Of a stretch of 64,000 bases of DNA, positions 35,213 through 44,627 are shown piece by piece. A program made the position numbers and the translations under genes. The DNA is from Microbacterium sp. EST19A (GTDB lineage: Bacteria; Actinomycetota; Actinomycetes; Actinomycetales; Microbacteriaceae): NCBI RefSeq assembly GCF_019969685.1, contig NZ_JAHXYZ010000005.1, forward strand, positions 62,001 to 126,000, read 5' to 3'. Positions within the stretch are counted from its first letter, which is position 1. The number at the start of each line of letters is the position of its first letter. The notes below the pieces were generated by a model. It was not told the origin of the DNA. It saw only the letters and a list, made by a program, of their open reading frames with translations, and searched no databases.

Positions 35213-36586
35213 TCAGAGGGCGTGCAGCGGCTTTCCGGCCAGTGCGAGGAAGGCCTCGCCGAGAGCTTCGCTCTGCGTGGGGTGCGCGTGGATCAGCGGA
35301 GCGATGTCCTCCGGGTGCGCCTCCCAGGCGACCGCGAGCTGTCCCTCGGTGATGAGCTCACCGACGCGATCACCGAGCAGGTGCACGCCGATGACGGGAC
35401 CGTCCTTCAGGCGGACGACCTTCACGAGGCCGCTCGTGCCGATGATCTCGCTCTTGCCGTTGCCGGCGAGGTTGTACTCGTAGGCGACGACCGCATCGGC
35501 GCCGTGCTCGGAGACGGCTGCCTCCTCGGTCACGCCGACCGAGGCGACCTCGGGGCTCGAGTACGTCACCTTCGGGATCTGGGAATCGGGGATGTTGACG
35601 GAGGAGAGGCCCGCGATGCGCTCCGCGACCGCGATCCCCTGCTGGAAACCGCGGTGGGCGAGCTGCAGACCGGGGACGATGTCGCCTACGGCCCAGACAC
35701 CGGGCACGCCCGTGCGCAGCTCCTGGTCGACCGTGACGAAGCCGCGGTCGAGTTTCACTCCGGCCTCCTCGAAGCCGAGATCGGCCGTGACCGGCCCGCG
35801 CCCCACGGCGACCAGCAGGTAGTCGGCGGTGAACTCCTTGCCGTCCTCCAGCGTGACGGTCACCGAATTCTCGTCCTGGGTGGCCGTCTGGAACCGCACG
35901 CCGAGCGAGTACTGGATGCCGCGACGGCGGAACGCACGCTCGAGGCCCTTGCTGAGTGCGATGTCCTCGTTCGGCACGAGGTGCGGGAGCGCCTCCACGA
36001 TCGTGACCTCGGAGCCGAAGGAGCGCCACACACTGGCGAACTCCACGCCGATCACGCCGCCGCCGAGCACGAGCACGCGCTCCGGGATGACGTCGAGGGC
36101 GAGCGCCTGCTCGCTCGTGAGAATGCGTCCGCCGATCTCCAGTCCGGGCAGCGAGCGGCTGTACGAACCGGTGGCGAGCACGACGTCGGCACCGACGTAC
36201 ACGTCATCGCCGACGCTGATGCTGCGATCCGCGTTCAGACGGCCGAGCCCGGGAACGGTGGTGATGCCCCGTGCCTTGACCAGTCCTTCGAGTCCCTTGA
36301 ACTTCTTCGCGACGATGCCCTCGCGGTAGGCGCGCACGCCGGCGGGATCGATGCCCTCCAGCGTCGCGGACACGCCCACGTGTGCCGCGTCGCGCACGTG
36401 CTCGGCCACCTCGGCCGCGTGCAGGAGAGCCTTCGTCGGGATGCAGCCGCGATGCAGGCAGGTGCCGCCGACCTTGTCCTTCTCGATGAGTGCGACCGAC
36501 TTGCCGAGCTCGCTGGCCCGCAGGGCGGCTGCGTAGCCACCGCTGCCGCCACCCAGGACCACGATGTCGAAGTTATGGGTTGTCAT
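35213..36586 (-). CDS. lpdA: Dihydrolipoyl dehydrogenase (E3)
   Basis: The flavoprotein reoxidises lipoyl groups of E2 and passes electrons to NAD. The 457-residue protein has the FAD motif VLGGGSGGYAAALRA, the redox disulfide GGTCLHRGCIPTK, the NAD-binding VLGGGVIGVEFASV, the second FAD motif GVWAVGDIVPG, and the catalytic His-Glu pair in HAHPTQSEALGEA. All catalytic residues are present. It precedes sucB by 67 bases and follows pepA by three. Confidence 0.96.
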   Translation of the reverse strand: MTTHNFDIVVLGGGSGGYAAALRASELGKSVALIEKDKVGGTCLHRGCIPTKALLHAAEVAEHVRDAAHVGVSATLEGIDPAGVRAYREGIVAKKFKGLEGLVKARGITTVPGLGRLNADRSISVGDDVYVGADVVLATGSYSRSLPGLEIGGRILTSEQALALDVIPERVLVLGGGVIGVEFASVWRSFGSEVTIVEALPHLVPNEDIALSKGLERAFRRRGIQYSLGVRFQTATQDENSVTVTLEDGKEFTADYLLVAVGRGPVTADLGFEEAGVKLDRGFVTVDQELRTGVPGVWAVGDIVPGLQLAHRGFQQGIAVAERIAGLSSVNIPDSQIPKVTYSSPEVASVGVTEEAAVSEHGADAVVAYEYNLAGNGKSEIIGTSGLVKVVRLKDGPVIGVHLLGDRVGELITEGQLAVAWEAHPEDIAPLIHAHPTQSEALGEAFLALAGKPLHAL

Positions 36587-36589
36587 GTG

Positions 36590-38062
36590 TCATGCCTCCT
36601 TGTGGGATGCTGCGGCCAGGGCGATGATCGTTCGGACCATCGCACCGGTCGGGCCCTTGTCGGTGAAGCCGTACGGCGCACCGGCGTGCTCGCCGGAACC
36701 GGCGATGTCGAGGTGCACCCAGGGGATGCGCGGCGCGTCCTCGGCATCCGAGGTGCGTCCGACGAAGCGACGCAGGAACAGGCCCGCGTACGAGGCTCCG
36801 CCCATGCGATCGCTCATGTTGACGTTCTGGAGGTCGGCGATCGGAGACTCGAGCGACTCCTCCATATGCGCCGGCAGCGGCATGTGCCAGGCCAGCTCGT
36901 CGGCGTTCTCGGCCGCGGCGAGAAGCTCGGCGACCGTGTCGTCGTCGCCGAACACTCCGGTGTGGCGGTGGCCCAGGGCGGCGACGATCGCGCCGGTGAG
37001 CGTCGCCACGTCGACGATCACGTCCGGGTGCTCGCGACTTGCGGCGACGAGCCCGTCGGCGAGGACGAGCCGACCCTCGGCATCCGTGTTGAGCACCTCG
37101 ACCGTCGTGCCGTCGAGGATGCGCACCACGTCGCCGGGGCGGAGAGCGCGTCCGGACGGCATGTTGTCGGTGATCGCGAGCCAGGCCGTCACGTGCACGG
37201 GAAGTCCGAGCGTCGCGATCGCGCGCAGCGCCGCGAGGCTGGTGGCGGCCCCCGCCATGTCGAACTTCATCCCGACCATCGAGGCTGCGGGCTTGAGTGA
37301 GAGTCCGCCCGTGTCGAACGTGATGCCCTTGCCGACCAGCGCGATGTGGCGCGTCGCGTCGGCGGGGGAGTAGTCGAGCCGGACCAGGCGCGGCGGCCGG
37401 TCGGAGCCCTGGGCGACACCGAGGATGCCGCCGAAGCCCTGCTCGGCGAGAGCGGTCTCGTCGAGGATCTCGACAGAGACTTCGAGATCGGCGACGCTGT
37501 CCGCGGCGCTCTGCGCGAGCTGCTCGGGACTCTGCCACTCGGCCGGCACGTTCACGAGGTCCTTGATCAGCGCGACGGCCTCGCCGACGGCCTGGGCCTT
37601 CGCGATCGCCTCGTCGTCGAGGTCGGCGTGCAGCGTGACCCCGGCGGCACGGGTCTTGCCCTTCTCCGCGCGGTAGGTGTCGAAGCGGTAGCCGCCGAGC
37701 ACAGCGCCTTCCGCGGCGGCCGCGGCGAACGACTCGAGCCCGCCGGCGAATCCGACGGCGACATGATCGAAGCCGGTGAGCGAGCGCAGGGCGGCTCCCA
37801 CGGCGTTGCGCACGGCGGCGGCGTCGGCTCCGGAGCCCGTGCCGACCACCGCGAACGGCAGCGAGGTAACGTCCGGGGCGTACACGCGCGTGAAGGACGA
37901 GGCTGACCCGGTGAACCCGATCCCGGCCAGTGCCTCGGCGAGGCCCGGATACTTCGCCAGCGACTCGGACGATCCCGAGAGATCGGACACGACGAGCACT
38001 GCGGCATCTGCAGCGCTTCCGGGGAATGGATCGGTGGTGTGCGAGAGCACGGGAAGCGTCAT
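36590..38062 (-). CDS. pepA: Leucyl aminopeptidase (M17)
   Basis: The 490-residue enzyme removes N-terminal residues from peptides with two bound metal ions. The catalytic C-terminal domain has VGKGITFDTGGLSLKP (catalytic lysine) and the M17 signature NTDAEGRLVLADGL. The N-terminal domain is divergent, as usual. The start at 38062 is supported by TAGGAT six bases upstream. It is followed by lpdA after three bases, so the three genes likely share a transcript. Confidence 0.95.
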   Translation of the reverse strand: MTLPVLSHTTDPFPGSAADAAVLVVSDLSGSSESLAKYPGLAEALAGIGFTGSASSFTRVYAPDVTSLPFAVVGTGSGADAAAVRNAVGAALRSLTGFDHVAVGFAGGLESFAAAAAEGAVLGGYRFDTYRAEKGKTRAAGVTLHADLDDEAIAKAQAVGEAVALIKDLVNVPAEWQSPEQLAQSAADSVADLEVSVEILDETALAEQGFGGILGVAQGSDRPPRLVRLDYSPADATRHIALVGKGITFDTGGLSLKPAASMVGMKFDMAGAATSLAALRAIATLGLPVHVTAWLAITDNMPSGRALRPGDVVRILDGTTVEVLNTDAEGRLVLADGLVAASREHPDVIVDVATLTGAIVAALGHRHTGVFGDDDTVAELLAAAENADELAWHMPLPAHMEESLESPIADLQNVNMSDRMGGASYAGLFLRRFVGRTSDAEDAPRIPWVHLDIAGSGEHAGAPYGFTDKGPTGAMVRTIIALAAASHKEA

Positions 38063-38068
38063 GCTTCC

Positions 38069-38074
38069 ATCCTA
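38069..38074 (-). promoter_or_regulatory. -10 hexamer TAGGAT, leaderless-type, for pepA
   Basis: On the minus strand TAGGAT ends six bases before the pepA ATG. Confidence 0.5.
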
Positions 38075-38163
38075 GGATCCTCGCCGGAGCACCGGTGCGC
38101 GGGGAGCGTCCGCGTGTTCGCTCTCAGCATGACGAGCCCAGCCCGGGCATCGGGACCTGCTCG

Positions 38164-38169
38164 TAGCAT
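38164..38169 (+). promoter_or_regulatory. -10 hexamer TAGCAT, leaderless-type, for PAC2 gene
   Basis: TAGCAT ends six bases before the ATG at 38176. Confidence 0.5.
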
Positions 38170-38175
38170 GGACAC

Positions 38176-39117
38176 ATGCCCTTCTCCGGTGATCTCCACG
38201 AACGCGTCGCGAATGCGCCGACAGTGCCGCACGGCCTGCCCCTGGTCGTCCTGCTGACCGGATTCACCGATGCGGGAAGCGCGGTGTCAGGTCTCATCGA
38301 TCACCTGCGCGAGACCGCATCTCCGCAGCCGATCGTCGTGTTCGACAACGACGTGCTCCTCGACTACCGGGCCCGTCGTCCGGTGATCTCCTTCGATCAG
38401 GATCACCTGACCGAGTTCCGTCCCTCCCGGCTCGAGCTCTCCCTTGCCACCGACGCGCTGGGACAGCCCTTCCTGCTCCTCGCCGGATACGAGCCGGACT
38501 TCGCCTGGAACGCGTTCGCGCAGACCGTGCTCGATCTCGCCGCCGAGTTCGAGGTGTCCGGGCTGAACTGGGTGCATTCGATCGCGATGCCGGTGCCGCA
38601 CACCCGCCCGATCGGCACGACCGTCAGCGGCAACCGTCGCGAGCTCACGGTGGCGCATTCCGTCTGGCGGCCGCGCACGCAGGTCCCTGCGACCGCAGGT
38701 CACCTCCTGGAGTTCCGCTTCGTCGAGAACAGCCACCGCGCCGTCGGATTCGTGCTGCTGGTGCCGCACTACCTCGCCGAGACCGAGAACCCGGATGCCG
38801 TGATCGCCGCCGCCGACAAGCTGATGGCGTCCACCGGACTCGTGCTTCTCATGGATGCCGTGCAGGAGCGCCGGGAGGATTACCTCACCCGGGTCGACGA
38901 GCAGGTCGCGGGCAACGAGGAGCTGCAGCAGATGGTGCACAACCTCGAGCGCCGCTACGACGCCTATATGGCGGGTCGCAACCCCGACGACGACACGTAC
39001 GACGAGGGCGGGTTCAGCGAACGCGATCTGCCGAGCGCCGACGAACTCGCGGCCGAGTTGGAGCGCTACCTCGCCTCCCGTCCGTCGGGCGACGAAGACA
39101 AGCCCGGGCGCGGCTAG
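38176..39117 (+). CDS. PAC2-family protein (proteasome-assembly-chaperone-like)
   Basis: The 313-residue protein matches the bacterial PAC2 family: LVVLLTGFTDAGSAVSGLID, LVVFDNDVLLDYRARRP-like segment, FLLLAGYEPDFAWNAF, then HYLAETENPDA and a C-terminal helical part with ELQQMVHNLERRYDAYM. Actinobacterial members are common, with no settled role. It lies upstream of the primary sigma gene. Confidence 0.88.
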   Translation: MPFSGDLHERVANAPTVPHGLPLVVLLTGFTDAGSAVSGLIDHLRETASPQPIVVFDNDVLLDYRARRPVISFDQDHLTEFRPSRLELSLATDALGQPFLLLAGYEPDFAWNAFAQTVLDLAAEFEVSGLNWVHSIAMPVPHTRPIGTTVSGNRRELTVAHSVWRPRTQVPATAGHLLEFRFVENSHRAVGFVLLVPHYLAETENPDAVIAAADKLMASTGLVLLMDAVQERREDYLTRVDEQVAGNEELQQMVHNLERRYDAYMAGRNPDDDTYDEGGFSERDLPSADELAAELERYLASRPSGDEDKPGRG

Positions 39118-39188
39118 AAGAATCTCCGCCAACTTCGCCGGAATGCATCCGCATCGCCACACGTGTGCGATACTAGGAGTCCGACCCG

Positions 39189-39224
39189 TTGTCAATCGGT
39201 GTTTTCGAACACCGGACTTGACAA
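39189..39224. promoter_or_regulatory. Nested inverted repeat upstream of sigA
   Basis: TTGTCAA and TTGACAA are inverted around an inner hairpin GGTGTT-TTCG-AACACC. It lies about 60 bases before the sigA start. The right arm TTGACA could be a -35 hexamer, though no good -10 lies 17 bases on. Confidence 0.4.
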
Positions 39225-39284
39225 GGGTCTTACTAGTGTCCGAAATGTCCCGGGGCGGTCCCGCAGCCCCGTGAAAGGCGAAAC

Positions 39285-40528
<1,244 letters not shown>

Positions 40529-40529
<1 letters not shown>

Positions 40530-41221
40530 TGCAGGCGAACGAGGGCAAGGCGCTCGAGACCAGCGTCGACGGCAGGAGCTTCGCGCGGATTCCGCTGCGC
40601 ACGCGCGTCGTGATGCCGGATGACGACCTCGATGCGGTCATCACGGAGTACGCGAAGGATGCCGTGCAGCCGGGCGACCTGTTGTTCGTGACGGAGAAGA
40701 TCGTCGCGATCACCCAGGGCCGTTCGTACCGCCTCGACGAGATCCAGCCGCGCAAGCTGGCGCTCTTCCTGTCGAAGTACGTCACCCGCACGCCGTACGG
40801 CATCGGGCTCGGCATGCCGGAGACGATGGAGATGGCGCTGCGCGAGTGCGGGACGCCCCGCATCCTGCTCGCTGCCGCGGTCGCCGCCGTCACCAAGGCG
40901 TTGGGTCGCAAGGGCGACTTCTACCGCATCGCCGGCGACAAGGCGCGCGCGATCGACGGACCGACCAAGCACACCATCCCGCCGTACAACGAGGCGGTCG
41001 TGCTCGGACCGAAGGACCCGCGCGGTGTCGCCGCGCACCTGAAGTCACTGCTCGGCGGAGCCCTCGAGGTGGCCGTGGTCGACATCAACGACCTCGGCGG
41101 CAACATCCTCGGGTCCACGCTCGACAAGGACGGCGAGCGTCGTCTCGTCAAGATCCTCGGCGACAACCCGCTCGGCCAGGGACTCGAGTCCACCCCGCTC
41201 GGGATCGTCCGCGCGGTCTGA
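40529..41221 (+). CDS. CofE-like F420-0:gamma-glutamyl ligase family protein
   Basis: The 230-residue protein has the CofE fold: VQPGDLLFVTEKIVAITQGR, then TPYGIGLGMPETMEMALRE, the substrate loop DFYRIAGDKARAIDGP and DINDLGGNILGS. CofE adds glutamate to coenzyme F420-0 using GTP. Whether this host makes F420 cannot be told from the window, and stand-alone CofE-like proteins exist without F420. Overlap with sigA (TGATG) indicates translational coupling with a primary sigma factor, which is unusual. Confidence 0.78.
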
Positions 41222-41222
41222 T

Positions 41223-41272
41223 CCTTCGTCAGGCTCAGCCCTTCGTCAGGCTCAGCCCTTCGTCAGGCTCAG
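41223..41272. repeat. Triple 17-base tandem repeat
   Basis: The unit CCTTCGTCAGGCTCAGC occurs at 41223-41239 and 41240-41256, and its first 16 bases at 41257-41272. It begins two bases after the CofE-like stop. The unit resembles dispersed CCTTCGACAAGCTCAGG-type repeats found between genes in many actinobacteria. Confidence 0.9.
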
Positions 41273-41284
41273 GAACCGAACGGC

Positions 41285-41317
41285 AGAAGGCCCGGATGCT
41301 CAGCATCCGGGCCTTCT
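41285..41317. terminator. Bidirectional terminator
   Basis: Perfect palindrome of 16-base arms, AGAAGGCCCGGATGCT and its complement, around one base. It lies between the convergent CofE-like and ATP-grasp genes. Confidence 0.88.
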
Positions 41318-41327
41318 CCGTCTCATC

Positions 41328-42344
41328 TCAGAAGCCGATGACCTCGCGGTAGCGCGGCTTGTGTCCCGTGCGGATGCCGGTGACGCTGGGCTTGTTCTCA
41401 TACACGCCGGCGCCCCAGTTGCCCTCCACGAGCACGGGGCCGTCAGGGGACACGACGACATCCCAGCCGACGTACTGCACCTGCGGCACGACGCGGGCGA
41501 CCTCGTCGATGAAGGCGCGCACCTCATCCATGTACGGCAACTGGAAGTCGGCGATACGGAAGCCCGTGTCCGGGTGGTTCTCGTGCACGTGGCCGTGCGA
41601 GTCGTACCCGGCGCCGACCGCGTGGCCGTTCTCGTCGAGCATCGTGTAGAAGCCGCCGAACGTCATCTGATCGCTGACCGCTCCGCGCCCGAACTTCTGG
41701 GCCATCGCGAGGATGTGCGCCTTCTCACCGTCGAAGAACGCAGTGACGCGGGTCGTGTTGACCGTGCCGGGGCAGACGGCCGCGAGGGCGTCGTGCTGGC
41801 GGATGACCTCTTCGATCAGCAGCTCGCCGCGGCTCAGCAGACCCGCGTGGAACTCGTCCCAGTCGGTGACGTCGGCGGCGTGGTAGCGGTGCACCCCGGT
41901 GCCGGCCTGGCCGACCGGCTCCTTCGTGACGATGGTGCCGAGGCGCTGGGTGAGCTCTCGGACAGCCTCCGCGTTCCCTTCCTCGACGACGAGCCAGTCG
42001 CGGTGAAGATGCGCCGCGAAGTGCCGGTTGAACTCGATCTTGTCCTGGAAGATCCAGCGGAAGTCCGGGTGGTCGTAGCGCTGCGAGAGCTGGTTCGACA
42101 CCGGATGCGTCATGAACGTCTCGCGCTCGGCCTTGGTGAGGATGGCGAAGTCGTAGTCGATGTAGTCCTGGAAACCGACGTTGTGCCGTGCGGCGGACCA
42201 GAGCATGTCGGCGACGATCGTCGGCACGGCCTTGTGGTGCTGCTCCGAGGCCTCTTTGGCTCGCTCCACCACCGATCCGACGTCGATACGGCGGGCGCGT
42301 CCCAGCAGATAACGGATGCGGGGCGCGAGGGAAAGACGAGACAT
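41328..42344 (-). CDS. ATP-grasp protein of the sugar-transfer-associated (ATPgrasp_ST-like) group
   Basis: The 338-residue protein shows an ATP-grasp core: LGTIVTKEPVGQAGTGVHRY (nucleotide-binding loop), LLIEEVIRQHDALAAV, then VQYVGWDVVVSPDGPVLVEGNW, where the acidic and Asn residues bind metal. The order and the conserved HPDFRWIFQDK fit the ATPgrasp_ST family, which is predicted to act on cell-surface glycans or peptides. It is divergent from the alanine racemase pair with 81 bases between starts. The acceptor and amino acid are unknown. Confidence 0.78.
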   Translation of the reverse strand: MSRLSLAPRIRYLLGRARRIDVGSVVERAKEASEQHHKAVPTIVADMLWSAARHNVGFQDYIDYDFAILTKAERETFMTHPVSNQLSQRYDHPDFRWIFQDKIEFNRHFAAHLHRDWLVVEEGNAEAVRELTQRLGTIVTKEPVGQAGTGVHRYHAADVTDWDEFHAGLLSRGELLIEEVIRQHDALAAVCPGTVNTTRVTAFFDGEKAHILAMAQKFGRGAVSDQMTFGGFYTMLDENGHAVGAGYDSHGHVHENHPDTGFRIADFQLPYMDEVRAFIDEVARVVPQVQYVGWDVVVSPDGPVLVEGNWGAGVYENKPSVTGIRTGHKPRYREVIGF

Positions 42345-42412
42345 ATGGCTCCGAGGGTAGGGGTCCCGACCAGTCTACGGGGGCTCGAAGATCAACCTGG
42401 GAAGGCGGAAGC

Positions 42413-42418
42413 TAGGCT
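42413..42418 (+). promoter_or_regulatory. -10 hexamer TAGGCT, leaderless-type, for racemase pair
   Basis: TAGGCT ends seven bases before the GTG at 42426; no better ribosome binding site is present. Confidence 0.5.
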
Positions 42419-42425
42419 GGAAAGC

Positions 42426-43130
42426 GTGTGTGAGACGACTTCCAGCGCCCTGCCGCGCGCCGTGATCTCCCGCTCGGCTCTCGCCGCCGCGGCATCCGCC
42501 GCTGTGCGCGCCGGCGGGCGAACGGCCGATCTGCGGCGAGACGCGTGGGGCCATGGCGTCCTCACCGTCGCCCAGGCGGTGACGGCCGCAGGGGCTGACC
42601 AGGTGCTCGTGGATTCGGCGGGCGAGGTCGACACCCTGCGTCTCGAGGGCATCGTCGGGATCACGTCCGGGGCCGCGGACATCGACCCCGCTCTGCTCTA
42701 CGGACTCCCCGATGACGAGGGCTTCCTGGCTGTGCGTCCGGTCATGCGCCTCACGGGCCACGTCATGTCGACCAAGCGCCTCCGCCAGGGCGACGCCGTG
42801 TCGTACGGCTACACCTACCGTGCGGCGAGCGACACGACGGTGGCGCTGGTCACCGGCGGCTACGCCCAGGGGATCGTCCGTGCGCTGGGGAACCGTGCGC
42901 ACGTCGAGGTCGAAGGCGTCGCCCGACCCATCGTCGGCCGAGTCGCGATGGACGTCTGCGTCGTCGACCTCGCCGGCGCAGACGCGGCGCACGGCCAGGA
43001 GGTCACCTACTTCGGCGGCACCGGGCCCGCAGCGCCCGGGCTGACCCGCTGGGCAGAGGTGACCGGGATGAGCGTCGCGGAACTCGTCACCGTCGCCGGC
43101 GCCCACGCATCTCGGGGGTGGGAGGCATGA
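42426..43130 (+). CDS. Alanine racemase-like protein A: C-terminal catalytic domain with truncated, lysine-less barrel
   Basis: The 234-residue product keeps a good alanine racemase C-terminal domain: VMSTKRLRQGDAVSYGYTY, LVTGGYAQG and IVGRVAMDVCVVDL. Tyr127 in SYGYTY is at the place of the catalytic Tyr265 of Geobacillus Alr, and Met175 fits the conserved Met of GRVAMD. The N-terminal barrel is reduced to about 110 residues instead of about 240. The PLP-lysine motif K-x-D-A-Y-G-H-G appears as RRDAWGHG with Arg37 for Lys. His166 and Arg219 equivalents are absent. Alone it cannot form a Schiff base. It overlaps protein B by four bases. Confidence 0.85.
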   Translation: MCETTSSALPRAVISRSALAAAASAAVRAGGRTADLRRDAWGHGVLTVAQAVTAAGADQVLVDSAGEVDTLRLEGIVGITSGAADIDPALLYGLPDDEGFLAVRPVMRLTGHVMSTKRLRQGDAVSYGYTYRAASDTTVALVTGGYAQGIVRALGNRAHVEVEGVARPIVGRVAMDVCVVDLAGADAAHGQEVTYFGGTGPAAPGLTRWAEVTGMSVAELVTVAGAHASRGWEA

Positions 43131-44167
43131 CGCGCCCGGAGCTGCGGCTCAGCCGCGGCACCTTCCGCGCGAACATCGCCGCCGTGCGGGACCGCATCGC
43201 TCCTTCCGCCCTGATGCTCGTCCTGAAGGACGACGCGTACGGGCACGGGTCGCGCTGGGCCGTCGAGACGGCCATGCAGGCCGGTGTCGAGTGGTTCGGG
43301 AGCTATGACATCCGCACCGCGCTGAACGTGCGGCGGATCGCGGGCGGGGACGTGCGGATCTTCGCGTGGGCGACCTCCTCTGACGATGAGATCGACGAGG
43401 CTCTGGCGCGCGACATCGATCTGGGCGTCGGCACGATCGCGTACCTGCGGCGGATCATCGCGCGCGCAGCCGCCCTCGGTGCGCCCGCGCGGGTGCACCT
43501 CAAGATCGACACCGGCCTGCACCGCAACGGCGTGCTTCCCGAGGACTGGGCCGACGCCGTCGCGGAGGCGCGCGACGCGGAACGGCTCGGGCACCTCGAA
43601 CTCGTCGGCATCTGGAGCCACATCGCCGAGGCGAGCGATGCCGAAGACGACGAGGCGCAAGCCGTCTTCCTCGACGCGGTGCGTGTCGCAGGGGAGTCCG
43701 GGACCACTCCGGCGTTCGTGCACCTCACGGCGTCGGCCGCGTCCTGGTGGCGGCCGGAGCTGCGGGGAACCGTGTCGCGGATCGGGGCGTTCTGCTACGG
43801 CATCCGCTCGGCCGACGGGCCGGAGCTCGACGGGATCCGTCCCGTCGCTTCGCTGAGCGCGCTCGTCGAGGACATCGTCGACGGAGACGCGGTGATCTCG
43901 ATCGGCAGCTTCGACGGGCTGCCGTCCACGCTGGCGGGGATGCCGGTCGGTACGCCGGCCGGGTCGCGAGCGCTCCGTGCGATCGGACAGACGACGTCGG
44001 TCGTCGAGGCGTGGCCGGGGATGGCCGTCGGCGACGAGGTCATCCTCTTCGGCGCGGGCGACTCCGGCGAGGTGAGCGCGACCACGCTCGCCGAGCGGAT
44101 CGACACGGTGGGCGAGGAGATCCTCACCCGATTGAGCCCGCGGGTCCGACGGGTCGTCCTCGCATGA
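43127..44167 (+). CDS. alr: Alanine racemase-like protein B: PLP barrel with degenerate C-terminal domain
   Basis: The 346-residue protein has an intact PLP barrel: LVLKDDAYGHG with Schiff-base Lys34 and Tyr38, His165 in WSHIA, HLTASAASW, and Arg218 in SRIGAFCYG. These positions match Lys39, Tyr43, His166 and Arg219 of Geobacillus Alr. The C-terminal domain is changed: the catalytic SYG motif reads SIG (Ile259), no GYADG-like motif follows, and GRxxMD is missing. It thus lacks the base supplied to the partner subunit. Protein A upstream supplies just that domain. ATGA overlap couples the two, so co-assembly is likely. Confidence 0.88.
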   Translation: MTRPELRLSRGTFRANIAAVRDRIAPSALMLVLKDDAYGHGSRWAVETAMQAGVEWFGSYDIRTALNVRRIAGGDVRIFAWATSSDDEIDEALARDIDLGVGTIAYLRRIIARAAALGAPARVHLKIDTGLHRNGVLPEDWADAVAEARDAERLGHLELVGIWSHIAEASDAEDDEAQAVFLDAVRVAGESGTTPAFVHLTASAASWWRPELRGTVSRIGAFCYGIRSADGPELDGIRPVASLSALVEDIVDGDAVISIGSFDGLPSTLAGMPVGTPAGSRALRAIGQTTSVVEAWPGMAVGDEVILFGAGDSGEVSATTLAERIDTVGEEILTRLSPRVRRVVLA

Positions 44168-44172
44168 AGAAG

Positions 44173-44204
44173 ACTCCGGGCCGCGCGTGAGCGCGACCCG
44201 GAGT
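44173..44204. terminator. Terminator between racemase B and DUF7455 gene
   Basis: ACTCCGGGCCGCGC pairs with GCGCGACCCGGAGT around GTGA, one mismatch. It serves the convergent pair. Confidence 0.8.
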
Positions 44205-44227
44205 CGGAAGTCGGAGAGGTCTGCCGG

Positions 44228-44446
44228 TCAGACGGTCTCGACGAGGCGAGCGCTCTCGTCGTGCCAGCTGGTGGCGATGCTGCGGAGCTTCTCTTCGTAC
44301 TTGCGGCCGTGGTGGGCGCAGAACAGGAGCTCGGATCCGTTGACCTCTGCGGCGATGTACGCCTGAGCTCCGCAGGAGTCGCAGCGATCCATCGCTGTCA
44401 GGCGGAACTCGATGGCGGTGGCCTCACGTTCGGTTGTTGCATTCAT
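44228..44446 (-). CDS. DUF7455 small zinc-site protein
   Basis: The 72-residue protein has RCDSCGAQAYIAAEV and LLFCAHHGRKYEEKL. The Cys-x-x-Cys and Cys-x-His-His arrangement suggests one metal site. It is an actinobacterial protein found next to topoisomerase or sigma genes; function unknown. ATG at 44446 has GGAGG eight bases upstream and is preferred over the longer start. Confidence 0.85.
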   Translation of the reverse strand: MNATTEREATAIEFRLTAMDRCDSCGAQAYIAAEVNGSELLFCAHHGRKYEEKLRSIATSWHDESARLVETV

Positions 44447-44627
44447 CTCGGTGCCTCCTCGGGTGTCGGCCTCGCTGTGGGTCGTGCTCCATACAACCAC
44501 GCTGCACCTGTACGCATGCCCGGATCACGGCGTGTTTCGCTCAGCGCGTACGCGATCGGTGCGGGGTGCGGTCCCGTGGGGAGTGTCTACCGCCGGGAGG
44601 AGCCGGCCGAGAATAGACTCGGAGATT

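Noticed and set aside
41223..41272. Tandem repeat as a small CRISPR array
   Set aside because: Units are directly adjacent with no spacers, and no cas genes are present.
42426..44167. Racemase pair as a single alr broken by frameshift or sequencing error
   Set aside because: Each half carries its own version of both domains in the order barrel then C-domain, so joining them would not restore a normal enzyme; the pattern is of two degenerate paralogs.
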